NCBI GenBank assembly: GCA_948567375.1
Contig: OX419762.1
Span: forward strand, 41,645,034-41,709,033
Direction of reading: 5' to 3'
DNA from: Lunularia cruciata
Taxonomy: Eukaryota; Streptophyta; Marchantiopsida; Lunulariales; Lunulariaceae
Length of the DNA: 64,000 nucleotides
Shown: in pieces, positions 13,636-23,725 of the stretch
Numbering within the stretch: the first letter of the stretch is position 1
Layout: every line of letters starts with the position of its first letter
Notes under the pieces: model-generated
The model's input: the letters and a program-made list of their open reading frames with translations, nothing else
Database searches by the model: none
Told to the model about the DNA's origin: nothing
Made by a program: the position numbers and the translations under genes

Positions 13636-15631
13636 CAAAATTTTTAAACCCCTTTATAAGTTTAACAAATGCCGAGATCAGTAATCAGCTAGTCGTTCAC
13701 TCTTTCAATAGCGATAGCTGAAGTGGCACGGTCAAATCTAGTTAATTAGGTTCCCAGCAAGGCAGAAGTTCAATTTCCGCTCGAGGGGGTATCAAAGCAT
13801 TGCTCGTATCCTTCCAGCAGCAGAGTCAACATGAGTGTACTAGATAAAGAGGAACCTGTGGGGGTTTTTAATTTTTAGTTTTTATAATCTAATCTGGAAT
13901 ATAAACTGAAGCACAAACAAGATTTAACATACACTCAAGCGATTGCGGAGTGAGGGGCAACAACTTTTGACCAGACATTTATTGGACTGCTAATTGGATT
14001 GTCCAAATGCTTAATCCTATTCCTTAATTCTGGTTCTTTCGTCACGTCAAGGAACGCTTATACAGTATCCGGGAACTCTTAAATGAGTTCTATATTTCGA
14101 TAAACTTTGATTTCAGTTCGTCGCTTCCAGAAACCCAAATAATACTTCACATTCTCCCGTTGCTTTCTCAACAGGCTTTGATTCATCAATTTCAACTGAA
14201 AGGACACCTGCCAGTCCCTGTAGAAGGATGTGCTCAACAACTGGTCTCTTTTCTTTTTCTTTTGGGGATTTAACGCATGTGATCTTTGAATTAAAAATTT
14301 TGTAATGTCGATGAACGGAGTAGGCCAACACGTTTGCTATTACCTGGAAGCTAAAGTACTGTAGTGGGGGCATTCGGTAACGTATAGTCCGGATGTGTCC
14401 CACCTCGAGTGTAAAGATTCTTGAGAAGATATTGTAGAAATGTCGCTAGTCGCTAGTCCCGCGCTTCCGGCAAACAATGTGGATCAGCCTACGCACGATG
14501 GCATCGAATAAGGGGCACGGACGTGTCTGAATTTATATCTACACGGAACACACGGCTCCTGGGATTCTCCTTCAAAATCCACTATGTCGCAGATAGTCAC
14601 CGACAAACCATACCGAGTTCCTGAATCCGGACAAAAGTCGTAATCCCACTTCTTTCATTCACTACTCCTCCTCCTCACCATCCTGTGGGTGTGGATGAGT
14701 ACATTTTCTTCGAGTTATCAAATGAACTAGAAGTCTCTGATTTCTTTCCAAACTCCAGAAGCCACTCTACAAGCCCACGGCTCTCTATGAAAAGTTTCCT
14801 ACCCCCGAAGTAGAAATAGTAACTGTTGGTAGAGAAGGGACGTATATATGCTGGGGCCTTGCGGATGCATATATTGGTATGTCCAGTTAGATCCTTTATC
14901 CCATTTCACTATTATCGCCAGCCGCGTTACTGCCAGACTCTCGACACTGATCAATGACCTCACCAACATGCAGTACCTCCATGAAAGCGTCGAGTTAAAT
15001 CCCCAGTCATCGTCATCCACATAGCGGGCCTCATCTAGGCAAGTAAAACGCTCTAACCGTGATGCCCAAATTCAGTCAACGAGAACTGCTACTAGTATCC
15101 TCTGGATGGCGTCCATCTATAAGCCGGGCGTGGGAGCCCGGATCAAGAAGAGCGTGCTCCGGTTCATTGAGGTGTACACATTACCATTTCACCCGCACCA
15201 TGTTTCTTCGCTGGTGAACCTTGGGTTAGAGCAGATAAAGTAGATTACAGTCTGACAAGGATCTACGAACTCAAAATGCTGAGGACGAATTAAAAGTACA
15301 TGTGTATGGAAGATGCGGTTAATTATTGATACTGTAGCGGAAGTCAATGAGAGTAGACGTGGAGGAATAAGCTTATTAAATGGGTTGGGATTTGCAAATT
15401 GATGAAATCGGCGACCGCGTAGGATTTGCAAATTCGGAGAACTGGGTGCAATATTAAATGTGACTTGACGGGAAACTAGGAGATGGGGTTGGAGATAACT
15501 CCAGCGCTGTATGGAGGTGAGAAACGTGAAGACAAAGTTAGCATTTCTGTGACAGAAACTTATGGGTTAAGGCTCCAGATTTAGAAGACTGTTCCGTGAC
15601 CAAAGGAGGGGAGATCTTTCTCTATCCTCGG
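13636..15631. other. Intergenic, 3' UTR of subtilase and upstream region of phytepsin
   Basis: No gene is recognised. A 96-codon frame at 14113-14403 on the minus strand has no known motif. No terminal repeats or transposon domains are visible in this 2-kb stretch. Confidence 0.4.
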
Positions 15632-15639
15632 TATATATT
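15632..15639 (+). promoter_or_regulatory. Probable TATA box of the phytepsin gene
   Basis: TATATATT occurs in a G+C-richer context about 160 bases upstream of the ATG. It is followed by a purine-rich leader (AGAAGAAG, GGGGGAG) that would be the 5' UTR. Confidence 0.5.
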
Positions 15640-15792
15640 TTGCGGGGGAGGATTGCAGCAATTATGTGTGTCTGCAGCATTTCTTGAGTAGCTTAGAAGA
15701 AGTAGTTCGATCAGGGGGAGCATAGGGTAGGAACATCTCGAGCTCATTGTCGATCGATCTTTCGTGAGGAATCGAGTGTGAAAAGGTAGAAG

Positions 15793-17292
15793 ATGGGGAA
15801 GCTTGGAGCTATGGGTTTGCTGTTGTGCCTGGGGATTGCTGTACTGGCGGTTGTGGCGAATGCCGAAGCAGGATTAAGCCGTATAGGGCTGAAAAAGCAA
15901 ACATTGGACAGGGAGACTCTGAAGGGTAGCAGACAGCGTCTCTCAGAGAGGGTGCAGAAAACGTTATTGGGGGATAGTCCAGATGCATTGGTGCTTACAA
16001 ACTATGTGGACGCTCAGTACTATGGAGAAATCTCTATCGGTACACCCCATCAGGTTTTTACCGTTGTTTTTGACACTGGGAGCTCGAATCTATGGGTTCC
16101 ATCGTCAAAATGCTACTTCTCAGTTGCTTGCTACTTCCATCAAAAGTACAAGTCCGGCAGGTCCAGCACGTACAAGGAGGATGGCAGGCAGTTTGCGATT
16201 CAGTACGGGACAGGATCCATGGCTGGATTCTTGAGCCAGGATTCTGTCACACTGGGCAGCATTGTCGTTAAAAGTCAGGTCTTTGCTGAAGCTACGAAGG
16301 AGCCTGGGATTACGTTCCTTGCAGCTAAGTTTGACGGTATTCTGGGATTGGGTTTCAAAGAGATATCTGTTCAGAGAGTCTCCCCAGTGTGGTACAATGC
16401 TCTGGACCAGGGGCTTCTTCCCGAGCCAGTGTTCTCATTCTGGTTGAATCGCAATCCTAACGAAGCTCAGGGGGGCGAACTTGTTCTCGGAGGTGTGGAT
16501 CCAGCGCACTTCAAGGGCACCCATGTGTACACCCCTGTGACCAGAAAGGGATACTGGCAGTTCAACATGGGTGATGTATTGATCGGAGGGAAGAGCACCG
16601 GGTTCTGCAAAGGAGGATGCGCTGCGATTGCGGACTCTGGAACTTCTCTGTTGGCTGGTCCTTCTGCCATTGTAGCTGAGATCAACCAGGCCATTGGTGC
16701 CACTGGTATTGTCAGCCAACAGTGTAAGATTGGAGTTGAGAAGTACGGTGACATGATCACAGACCTTCTTCTGCAGAAGATGGATCCAAACAAAGTCTGT
16801 GCTGATCTCGGAGTCTGTGAAGACACGACGTATGGCCCTCACATTGCAACCGTACTGGCGATGGAGCTGGGAACTCAATCCAACGACGTGGAGAGGGACG
16901 ATGGAACCTGCGCTGTGTGTCAAATGGCTGTTGTCTGGGTTCAAAACCAATTGAGGCAAAACAAGACCAAGGAACAGATTCAGAACTACCTCAACAACTT
17001 GTGTGAGCACCTTCCAAGCCCAAATGGTGAGTCTACAGTCAACTGTGATGCACTCCCCGGTATGCCCAATGTGGCATTCACCATTGAAGGCCACTACTTT
17101 GAGTTGACTCCTCAGCAGTACATTATGAAGGTCGGAGATGGTAAGGACACGCAATGTCTGAGTGGTTTCATGGGTATGGATGTCCCTCCCCCAGTTGGGC
17201 CTCTGTGGATTCTGGGGGATGTCTTCATGGGAGTTTACCACACTGTGTTTGATTATGGAAACTCCAGAATTGGTTTTGCACAAGCAGTGTAG
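15793..17292 (+). CDS. Phytepsin-type aspartic protease with plant-specific insert, intronless
   Basis: A single 499-codon frame encodes a complete pepsin-family (A1) protease. Residues 1-25 or so are a signal peptide ([15 protein letters not shown]), followed by a basic propeptide. The two catalytic aspartates are Asp94 (FDTGSSNLW) and Asp281 (ADSGTS); the flap tyrosine lies in QYGTGS. The plant-specific insert, a saposin-like domain with paired cysteines, spans about 315-420 ([21 protein letters not shown]) and has an N-glycosylation sequon at Asn390. It ends WILGDVFMG and IGFAQAV. Plant members are usually vacuolar or secreted and the insert interacts with membranes. The length is normal for the family. 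In flowering plants these genes usually have many introns, so a single exon is notable. The ATG context is AAGATGGGG and a second in-frame Met is at codon 7. Confidence 0.95.
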   Translation: MGKLGAMGLLLCLGIAVLAVVANAEAGLSRIGLKKQTLDRETLKGSRQRLSERVQKTLLGDSPDALVLTNYVDAQYYGEISIGTPHQVFTVVFDTGSSNLWVPSSKCYFSVACYFHQKYKSGRSSTYKEDGRQFAIQYGTGSMAGFLSQDSVTLGSIVVKSQVFAEATKEPGITFLAAKFDGILGLGFKEISVQRVSPVWYNALDQGLLPEPVFSFWLNRNPNEAQGGELVLGGVDPAHFKGTHVYTPVTRKGYWQFNMGDVLIGGKSTGFCKGGCAAIADSGTSLLAGPSAIVAEINQAIGATGIVSQQCKIGVEKYGDMITDLLLQKMDPNKVCADLGVCEDTTYGPHIATVLAMELGTQSNDVERDDGTCAVCQMAVVWVQNQLRQNKTKEQIQNYLNNLCEHLPSPNGESTVNCDALPGMPNVAFTIEGHYFELTPQQYIMKVGDGKDTQCLSGFMGMDVPPPVGPLWILGDVFMGVYHTVFDYGNSRIGFAQAV

Positions 17293-17685
17293 ACAGACTG
17301 CTGATCAGCTCTATTAAATCAGTAGCTACTATTAACTCCGTATACAACAATGTAGAGCCGGGCAAATCGACATACACAAACCCTAATCTTCAACAAGCTT
17401 CGCAAATTTTGGAAGTTATGGTGTTGTTTGTAACCTATGTACATACCCCTAGTTTAGATTGGTAGATTTATTTCACTGTATGTACACTTGCCGTGGAACC
17501 ATGGATAAGATAACGACACGGAGAATAATTGCTGTAACATACGTCCCTCAAATTTCGAGAGGTTGAAGGAAAATGAGTAAAAAGGTGATGCCAATTTAGT
17601 GAACAACAGGAATACCAATGCCCAAGTTTCAATGCTAATGAGATTTAACACCGTTTCAATAGTATTCATCCTTCCATCTCAATAG
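17293..17685 (+). other. Phytepsin 3' region
   Basis: This is probable 3' UTR followed by spacer. No coding signal is visible. The phrase TCAATAGTATTC occurs twice near 17658-17690 at the start of the following repeat array. Confidence 0.4.
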
Positions 17686-17960
17686 TATTCGTATGAGAAA
17701 TCTGACCTACATCTGAGCTATGTAAATTTCAGGGTCTACATTCTGTAGGAACATCCAAAGAAGTCTCAATAGTAATGGTGTGAGAAATCTGTCCTATATC
17801 TAAGTTATATAAATCTTACATCTACTCAATGTAAATCTTATGATCTACATATTGTTGAAACATCCAAAAAAATCTTAAATGTATTGGTGTGAAAAATCTG
17901 CCCTACATCTAAGTTATATAAATCCTATGGTCTCCAAAAGGTTGGAACATCCAAAGAAAC
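17686..17960. repeat. Degenerate three-copy tandem repeat at the end of a non-LTR element copy
   Basis: Three diverged units of roughly 85-110 bp each start near GTATGAGAAATCTGACC, GTGTGAGAAATCTGTCC and GTGTGAAAAATCTGCCC and end with a GGAACATCCAAAGAA-like phrase. The equivalent part of the other copy, around 57090-57170, shows one unit (GAGAAATCTTCCCTAC, GGAGCATCTGAAGAA). Confidence 0.55.
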
Positions 17961-18434
17961 ATTGACTAGCGCGAATGCTCTTCTATGGATTGAATTAACT
18001 AATGGATAAACATTGTCTAAAATATGGTATGAAATGGTAAAGTGAGAGTGATACTTTAAAGTCTACAATGATAAGCTCTCATGCATTACTCCACAAATGT
18101 ATCAAATGCTTTATGGATCACTTTACAGATCTCCAAAGCTAGAGGAACAAAGAGATGACCTTGTTGCATTAGACTATCCTTGGAGACCTTAGCTAACGCT
18201 ACTTTACTCACCACCCATCCGAGAATGTATACCACATAACTAAGTTTTGGAACAGATCATGCTCTATTCCATATTGAAAGCTCATAAACTTGAAATAGAA
18301 TAGATTCTTTGTTCCTAAAGTTACTTGTCTTGTTGTACCAAGCAACAAGGGAGATCAAGACCACATGTGAATACCAATCCATGAGTGATATGGCACTCAA
18401 AACAAAACATGGTGGTACAATACTTACAGCCTAA
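17950..18434 (-). pseudogene. Old non-LTR retroelement fragment, copy 1 (C-terminal region)
   Basis: This stretch aligns by eye with 57130-57310 joined to 62350-62520, that is, with the second copy after removal of its family-A insertion. Shared phrases include ATAAGCTCTC|ATGCA, GCTAGAGGAA and ACTCACCACCCATCC. The coding strand is minus. It is badly decayed, with no open frame of useful length, and is interrupted on the right by a family-B solo LTR. It matters as the uninterrupted version of the 57311-62349 insertion site. Confidence 0.6.
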
Positions 18435-19024
18435 TATAATACTAGTAGTTAGATATATTATCTAGATATATAAATTTGATTGATAATATATGGAAGGATG
18501 TTATATCTGATGGACTAAGTAAACCAGGTAGAGATGTCACAAAAAGAGTACTTTCATTAATAGTGCAAGAGCACAAAACAACTTTAGAGTCAATTTTAGA
18601 GGTCTAAACATATGACTTAGGCCTCAACAATGGAAAAATTCCTTATCCTCAAGGGAGAAGTTTGGCCTTCTCCCACCGCAGTTTGTCTTATCGAGAGCTT
18701 TCCAATGATACCTCATCCATGTGATTCTGAACTTCCTATAAGAAGATTCCTTAAAGATTCCCTTTGGTCAAACTTGTTTGACCAACCAAATAGAACAAGG
18801 ACTAACATGTCACCCATCCACTAAACTAATCTAAAGGTCGAGCTCACTGACATGTCACCAATCCATGCATTTGATCCAAGGGTGGAACTTCTTGTGAGTG
18901 GATCCTCTTTGCTGTCTAATAAAGACAAGGTGCTCCTTTGGGACATCGTAGTATTGAGTGTTGAAGTTTTGTGTTTCTTTTCTTGTGTTTCTTTTGGGTG
19001 TTCTCCTATCCTTGGAATATTACA
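18435..19024 (+). repeat. Family-B solo LTR, old, single-unit form
   Basis: It is diverged but collinear with the B LTRs (AGGATGTTA, TTAGGCCTCAA, GAGAGCTTTCCAATG, TGACATGTCACC, AATAAAGACAAGGTGCTCC, TTGGAATATTACA). A perfect 5-bp target duplication, CCTAA, lies at 18430-18434 and 19025-19029. It is about 590 bp instead of about 740 because only one copy of the internal 156-bp unit is present. Confidence 0.8.
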
Positions 19025-19349
19025 CCTAAGGAGGATTATGGAACTTCTTCATTATGGACCATATTCCCAATCAACCCAAGTAGATGATAGGTTCACCAAG
19101 CCCCAAATATCGATGTTCGCAAACCCACTTTCACCTAGGTAATGTAGTGTACATATTCATAGTTAAAAATGGACACCAATAGACAGACATCGATACTTAA
19201 CACCACTTTGCCGGCACCATCCAACTCAAAAGTTGTTGCTATGGCAACAGGAGGAGAATCATGCATAAAAATGAATAAAAGAGGGAGGAGTCTCATGTAG
19301 AACTTGTTATATGTGACAAACAATGTACTTTTGGAATTTCATTTTGGAA
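19025..19349. other. Unassigned host sequence between solo LTR and Harbinger-like gene
   Basis: No clear domain is visible. It lies directly between the CCTAA target duplication and the Myb-like reading frame that follows, and may belong to the same old transposon. Short frames at 18852-19142 and 19135-19323 have no recognisable motif. Confidence 0.3.
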
Positions 19350-19725
19350 CTGTTTTAGTGGACCAACTACATACAATACTCAATCTTCTATTGCAGTGAA
19401 TGCTACTTCGACAACTTAGAAAGAGGAGCGCCTTTGTAGACTTGTTAGGGAAAACAAGGAAATTCTCTTGGAAAAGGATGCCCAAAAAGTTACACCAAAC
19501 CAAGATGTGGAAAACCATCTCTAATGTGCTCAATGATGATATGTCAAGTCCCTCAAACATATGAAAGACAAGTGGAAGAATTTGGAGAAGTTTGCATAGA
19601 AAGCTCAAGCAAAGTTCAAACATCAATGTCAAGCATCTGGCAATGGAGCACTAGTGGAACGACCATTGGCTTGCAAGCAAGAAGTCCTTAATATCCTTGG
19701 CAATAAAATCAATCTCTTTGCCAAT
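19350..19725 (+). pseudogene. PIF/Harbinger-like Myb/trihelix protein, left part
   Basis: Reading the + strand gives a basic, charged segment with MKDKWKNLEKFA, KAQAKFKHQC and INLFAN, typical of the Myb/trihelix DNA-binding partner protein of PIF/Harbinger transposons. It contains stops. The frame breaks at 19725 where composite element A4 is inserted, and continues at 33794 (NDVDDNLDHH). The CCAAT target duplication lies at 19721-19725. Confidence 0.5.
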
Positions 19726-20153
19726 TATAACAGTATGGAGTTTAGCAACGTAGTTAGTAAGGCTTCATACGAAGTAGAGAATAAGCCAAATTAGCCTAGG
19801 ATGTTTTGGAAGCATCTAGGAAGCTTCTTGGGAAGCTTCCCAACTAGTTAACTTGCACTCCAAGTAGGTAGTTTCTAGAAGGAAACTTCTAAAAGCTTCT
19901 AACTAGCTTAGCTTGCACGCCAAGTAGATGGCTTCTAGAAGGAAGCTTCTTGAGAAGTTTCCTAGTTACTTGGCTTGCACTCTAAGAAAGTGGCTCAAGG
20001 AGGCTTCTTGAGAAACTTCTCAAGGGCTTTGTATGCTACCTATAAATGCCAAAGCCAAAGCTCATGCTAGGCATTCGGAGTTTTTCCTTCATTCAAAGGT
20101 CCCAATGTGAGCTTCCATTCTCCTATTTCTCTCCTCGATCTTGGTCTTTTACA
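19726..20153 (+). repeat. A4 5' LTR (family A)
   Basis: It begins TATAACAGTATGGAG (the expected TGTAACA with one change) and ends GGTCTTTTACA. It contains repeated blocks of about 62 bp with GAAGCTTC or TTCTAGAA cores and a CTATAAATG TATA-like box near 20038. Confidence 0.85.
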
Positions 20154-20154
20154 T

Positions 20155-20166
20155 TGGTATTAGAGT
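20155..20166 (+). other. Primer binding site of A4 (initiator tRNA-Met type)
   Basis: TGGTATTAGAGT directly follows the LTR; the consensus TGGTATCAGAGC is complementary to the 3' end of plant initiator tRNA-Met. The family copy at 41045 has the exact consensus. Confidence 0.8.
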
Positions 20167-20175
20167 AGGAACGGG

Positions 20176-20391
20176 ATGGATAGAATTTATGGACCACCGA
20201 ATCCACTTCCGCCAAACCATTGGGATTTTCATGTCCAGATATTACCCAAGCATCATTTGACACAATTCATCACCTTGCGCTTTGGGCAAGAATTTCTGCA
20301 TATGATCATTGTGTCTAAGGAACCCTTGATACTTCCGGTTGTAACTTATGGAGAATGGTGGACATGCTGTATCTATATGTTAATCAATTAG
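20176..20391 (+). CDS. Leader ORF of family A, about 71 codons, upstream of gag
   Basis: An open frame begins 20 bases after the primer site and ends before gag. Its product (PNPLPPNHWDFHVQ; EPLILPVVTYG) is kept in the A1 copy (61690-61905, minus) and the A3 copy (about 41059-41253), and resembles two frames in the same place in B1. No known domain is recognised. It is open here although gag next to it is broken. Confidence 0.55.
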   Translation: MDRIYGPPNPLPPNHWDFHVQILPKHHLTQFITLRFGQEFLHMIIVSKEPLILPVVTYGEWWTCCIYMLIN

Positions 20392-20399
20392 ATAAATTG

Positions 20400-21741
20400 A
20401 GAGTAGTGGAATAGAGTAGTAGCTATAGCGGCAATACCAGACATTATCCTTGCAATGCAACAACAAATCAAGCATCTTACTCGATTGTTGGATGAACAAG
20501 ACCACCAACAACGAGAACATATAGAGAGAGCGCCAATTTGAGATGGAGAAGATTGCATTTGATTTTCAAAACCCAAGGTGTTTTAAGGCAAGAATCTTTA
20601 GGGCATGGTAGAGAATTTTTTGTTTGATTGCAAATGTTACTTTGAAGCCACCAATCTTCAAGATGAGCAGAAACAAATTCTCTTGGCTTCTAGCCAATTG
20701 GATGGTATGGCAAAACTTTGGTGGCGATTCTGAGTAGAGCAAGCTGAACAATAGATTGTTGCACCAATTTTGACATGGGTAGAATTCAAGGATGCTGTTA
20801 GTGTCGGCCCAACAGAGTGCTTTTGCCAATAGTTGATCGATTTAAACTATAAATGCCACCCAACCCGCACAAGATAAAGTGGCGGAGTTGAAGCAGATTG
20901 GCACAATAAGGAGCTATATCACACAATTTTAGAACATCATCATGCAAATTCTAGATATTCCAAGAAGGTGAAGTTCTGGATTATTTTGTGCGAGGATTGA
21001 AGTCACAAACCAAATTGGATATGACCATGCGGGAGCTACAAAACGCAGAAGAAGCCATGCAATTGACTAAGTGTTTTGATTCCTTGGTTGCAACAACTTG
21101 GTCTTGACCTCAACCTACACAAAGCCTACCAATACACTACGCACGAGTGGAAGAATCTGTACCAATCGAGATTGATGCTATCTAATGGAGACCACTTAGT
21201 ACAATGAATAGAGAAAGATTGCAATAAAATGGAGGTTGCTTTTATTGTCACCAAGTTGGACATTGCATTGCTAAATGTCCACTTAGGAATGGGTAACCTC
21301 GACAAGTTGCCCAGATGGAGTTTGTGAAATAGAATGATCAGGGAAACAAAGAATGCCAATAGGAGATTTTGAGTCTCCTATTGGGAGCTTGATTAGTTCC
21401 AATGGGATAGAAGGCTTGACCTATGCAATTTTGCTTCACTTGCAAGGTACAATATCTAATTTGAGTTGTAGGATCTTGGTTGATTTTGGAAGTTCGGAGA
21501 ATTGCATGTCTATGCAAGTAGCAAAGGAATTGGGTACTCTTATCAAGCCAGTGATTGGAAGTAGATTGATGATGGTGGATGGTAGACAAGGTCCTGCATT
21601 CCATACCTCACATCATGTTACCTTCAAGATTGGGAAGGAGTATTTGGAGTGTATGAGGTTTGTAGTGGCACCTCTACACTATGATATCATTTTGGGTCTA
21701 CCTTGGTTTGAACGTCATAAAGTTCAATTTGATTGGACCCG
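20400..21741 (+). pseudogene. A4 gag and protease, decayed
   Basis: Gag (capsid-like region with FDCKCYFEATNLQDEQ near 20620, and a zinc knuckle CFYCHQVGHCIAKCP near 21240) is broken by stops and a frame change. The retropepsin-like domain is open at 21353-21751: ILVDFGSSENCM carries the Asp-Phe/Ser-Gly position of the active site, followed by IILGLPWFE. At 21741 the sequence stops matching family A (A1 continues with a Gln-Gln-basic region) and enters the D element. The polymerase is missing. Confidence 0.75.
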
Positions 21742-22966
21742 ACATCCTTGATGTTGTGACCATTCACTCTCACATCAATCTTGGAGGCATATTCACAAGC
21801 CTCCCATAGTGCTGGCTTGGCATCCACCACCCCCATTGATATTGGAACTTTTACCTTCTTCTTCTTCTTGCTCCTTGTAGAACTCAAACCACCTCTAAGC
21901 TCCTTTCTCAAGGTAGGGTTCAAAGCAATCAATTGGCCCACTGTGATGTTAGCTTTGTGATTACCAACATCCTCCAACACATTGTAGTTCCATTGTTGCT
22001 TTGAAATCAAGAAATCCTCCATCTCCAACTTCTTCCTTGGAGTCTTTGTTGTTGATGGTGTTGAGGTGCGAGTGCTCCTAGTAGACATAGGAGTATCCTT
22101 GCTTGAAGTAAATCCTTGAGAAGAGTGAACATCCTTTGCAAAAGAAGCTCTCTTCTTCTCTTGTGCCAAAAGCTCCAAATTAAGACCCTTGGAGTTTGAG
22201 CACTCTCCCTTCTCATACTTGCTCTCAACCACATCTATGGATGCTATCCCCTTACCTTTGTTGGGATTAGGAGCCACTTGGGTTTCACTACCTCCCTCTT
22301 TCCCTCTATTGGCTCCCTCATAACCCCTTCCTCCATGGTAAGTGGAATTTGGGCAATTCCTTTGGATATGGCCTCTTCCTCCACAACCAAAACAATTTCT
22401 ATCATTGAAATTGTTGGCTGGTTGGCCTCCTCTATATGGATAGTTTCCATAACTCCTAGGCCCTCTTTCTACATTCCAATCCACCTCTCTCTTCTCCCAT
22501 AATTGCACCACATTGATCTTGAGATCCGCAAGTTATTCTGTGATGGTTTGGAGTGGATCTTTTGGTGAAGGTGCAAGAATTGGAGCAACTACTACTTGTG
22601 GTGCAACCCTTTTCACCAAAGTATCAGAAGTTCCACCATACTTGTAGCCTTGAGGAGGATGCACAACCTCCTTCACCACCAAATCACTCTCATCCCCTTC
22701 CAAACTCTCCTCCATACGAATTGCGATCTTTATAGCTTCAACCTTGGAAGAAGGTTTCTCATATCTCACCTTGCTTCTAATTTGTGGTCTCAGCCCTCTC
22801 ACAAAATTCTTGGTGAGCATGGCCCCTATGCCAATCATTGTAGTCTCCACATCATCCCCACCCTTCCTCAACACTATGCGAAATCTGGACTCTAACTTTT
22901 CCACTCTTTCCACATAGACTCTCACTTTCTCTCCATCTCCTTGCTTGAGAAATGTAACCTCACCAT
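21742..22966 (-). pseudogene. Gypsy family-D gag, C-terminal part
   Basis: On the minus strand the frame runs from the B1 junction (22966) down to 21742. It contains a basic capsid end (EAIKIAIRMEE), a zinc knuckle CFGCGGRGHIQRNCP at about 22350-22395 and a Ser/Thr-rich then Lys-rich linker (STRSKKKKKVKV). One stop interrupts it at about 22533. It ends at INGHNIKDV-like residues where a protease would begin; the rest of D is deleted. The upstream half continues at 29581-29855 on the other side of B1. Confidence 0.75.
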
Positions 22967-23709
22967 TGTAATACTCCGAGGACAAGAGAAGAGAGAAAAC
23001 ACAGATTGCACACTCAAACATTTGATGCCCCAAGGGAGCACCTTCTCTTTATTATATAGACAAAGAGGATCTCCTCCAAGGAAGCTCCACCATAGGATTA
23101 GGGACACAAATAGGTGACATGTCAGCAAGCTCCACCCTTGGATTACTGACTTGGATGGGTGACCTGTCTGGTCTAGGCCCTATCTGGTTGGTCAAATGAG
23201 CTTTGACCGGAGGGAATCTTTTAGGGAATCTTCCTGTAGGAATCTCAAAATCACATGAGTAAGGTACCGTTGGAAAGCTCACAACAAGACAAAGCAGGGG
23301 GGAGGGAAGGCCAACCTTTCCTCTGTTGGGTGGGGGGGGAATCTGCACATTTTCGAGGCCTAATTCATCCGTTTAGGCCTCCGAAATTGCCTTCAAAGAT
23401 TTCAGGCATATTTCGATTCCTACTCTATTAGTAGAAGTCCCCTTTTGGTGATACCTCTTTCTGATCTGTTTAGCCCATCATGTGTAACATCCTTCCAGAT
23501 GTTACCAAACCAATTCTCACCTTTAAATCATATGTCTAGCTATTGGTTCTAAGGTTCTCAAGTCTATTTCGGTTTCTGCCCTATTAGTAGAAGTACTCTT
23601 TTGGTGATACTTCTATCTGATCTATTTTGACCATCATGTATAACATCATTCTAGATGTTACCAAACTAAATTTCACATCTAGATCATATGGCTAACCCTT
23701 GGTATTACA
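22967..23709 (-). repeat. B1 3' LTR
   Basis: On this strand it runs from TGTAATACTCC to GGTATTACA. It contains the doubled 156-bp unit and the TATA-like TATATAATAAAG. A run of G near 23331 is longer than in the 5' LTR. Confidence 0.93.
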
Positions 23710-23725
23710 GACCTCCCTCCTTTTA
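23710..23725 (-). other. B1 polypurine tract
   Basis: Read on the minus strand it is TTAAAAGGAGGGAGGTC, immediately before the 3' LTR. The B' copy has the related tract at 32798-32812. Confidence 0.75.

Noticed and set aside
14113-14403. Minus-strand frame of 96 codons
   Set aside because: No motif, no visible splice partners and no promoter; probably chance.
16435-17283. Open frame of 282 codons on the minus strand
   Set aside because: It lies exactly antisense to the phytepsin exon, has no domain, and reflects the codon composition of the real gene.
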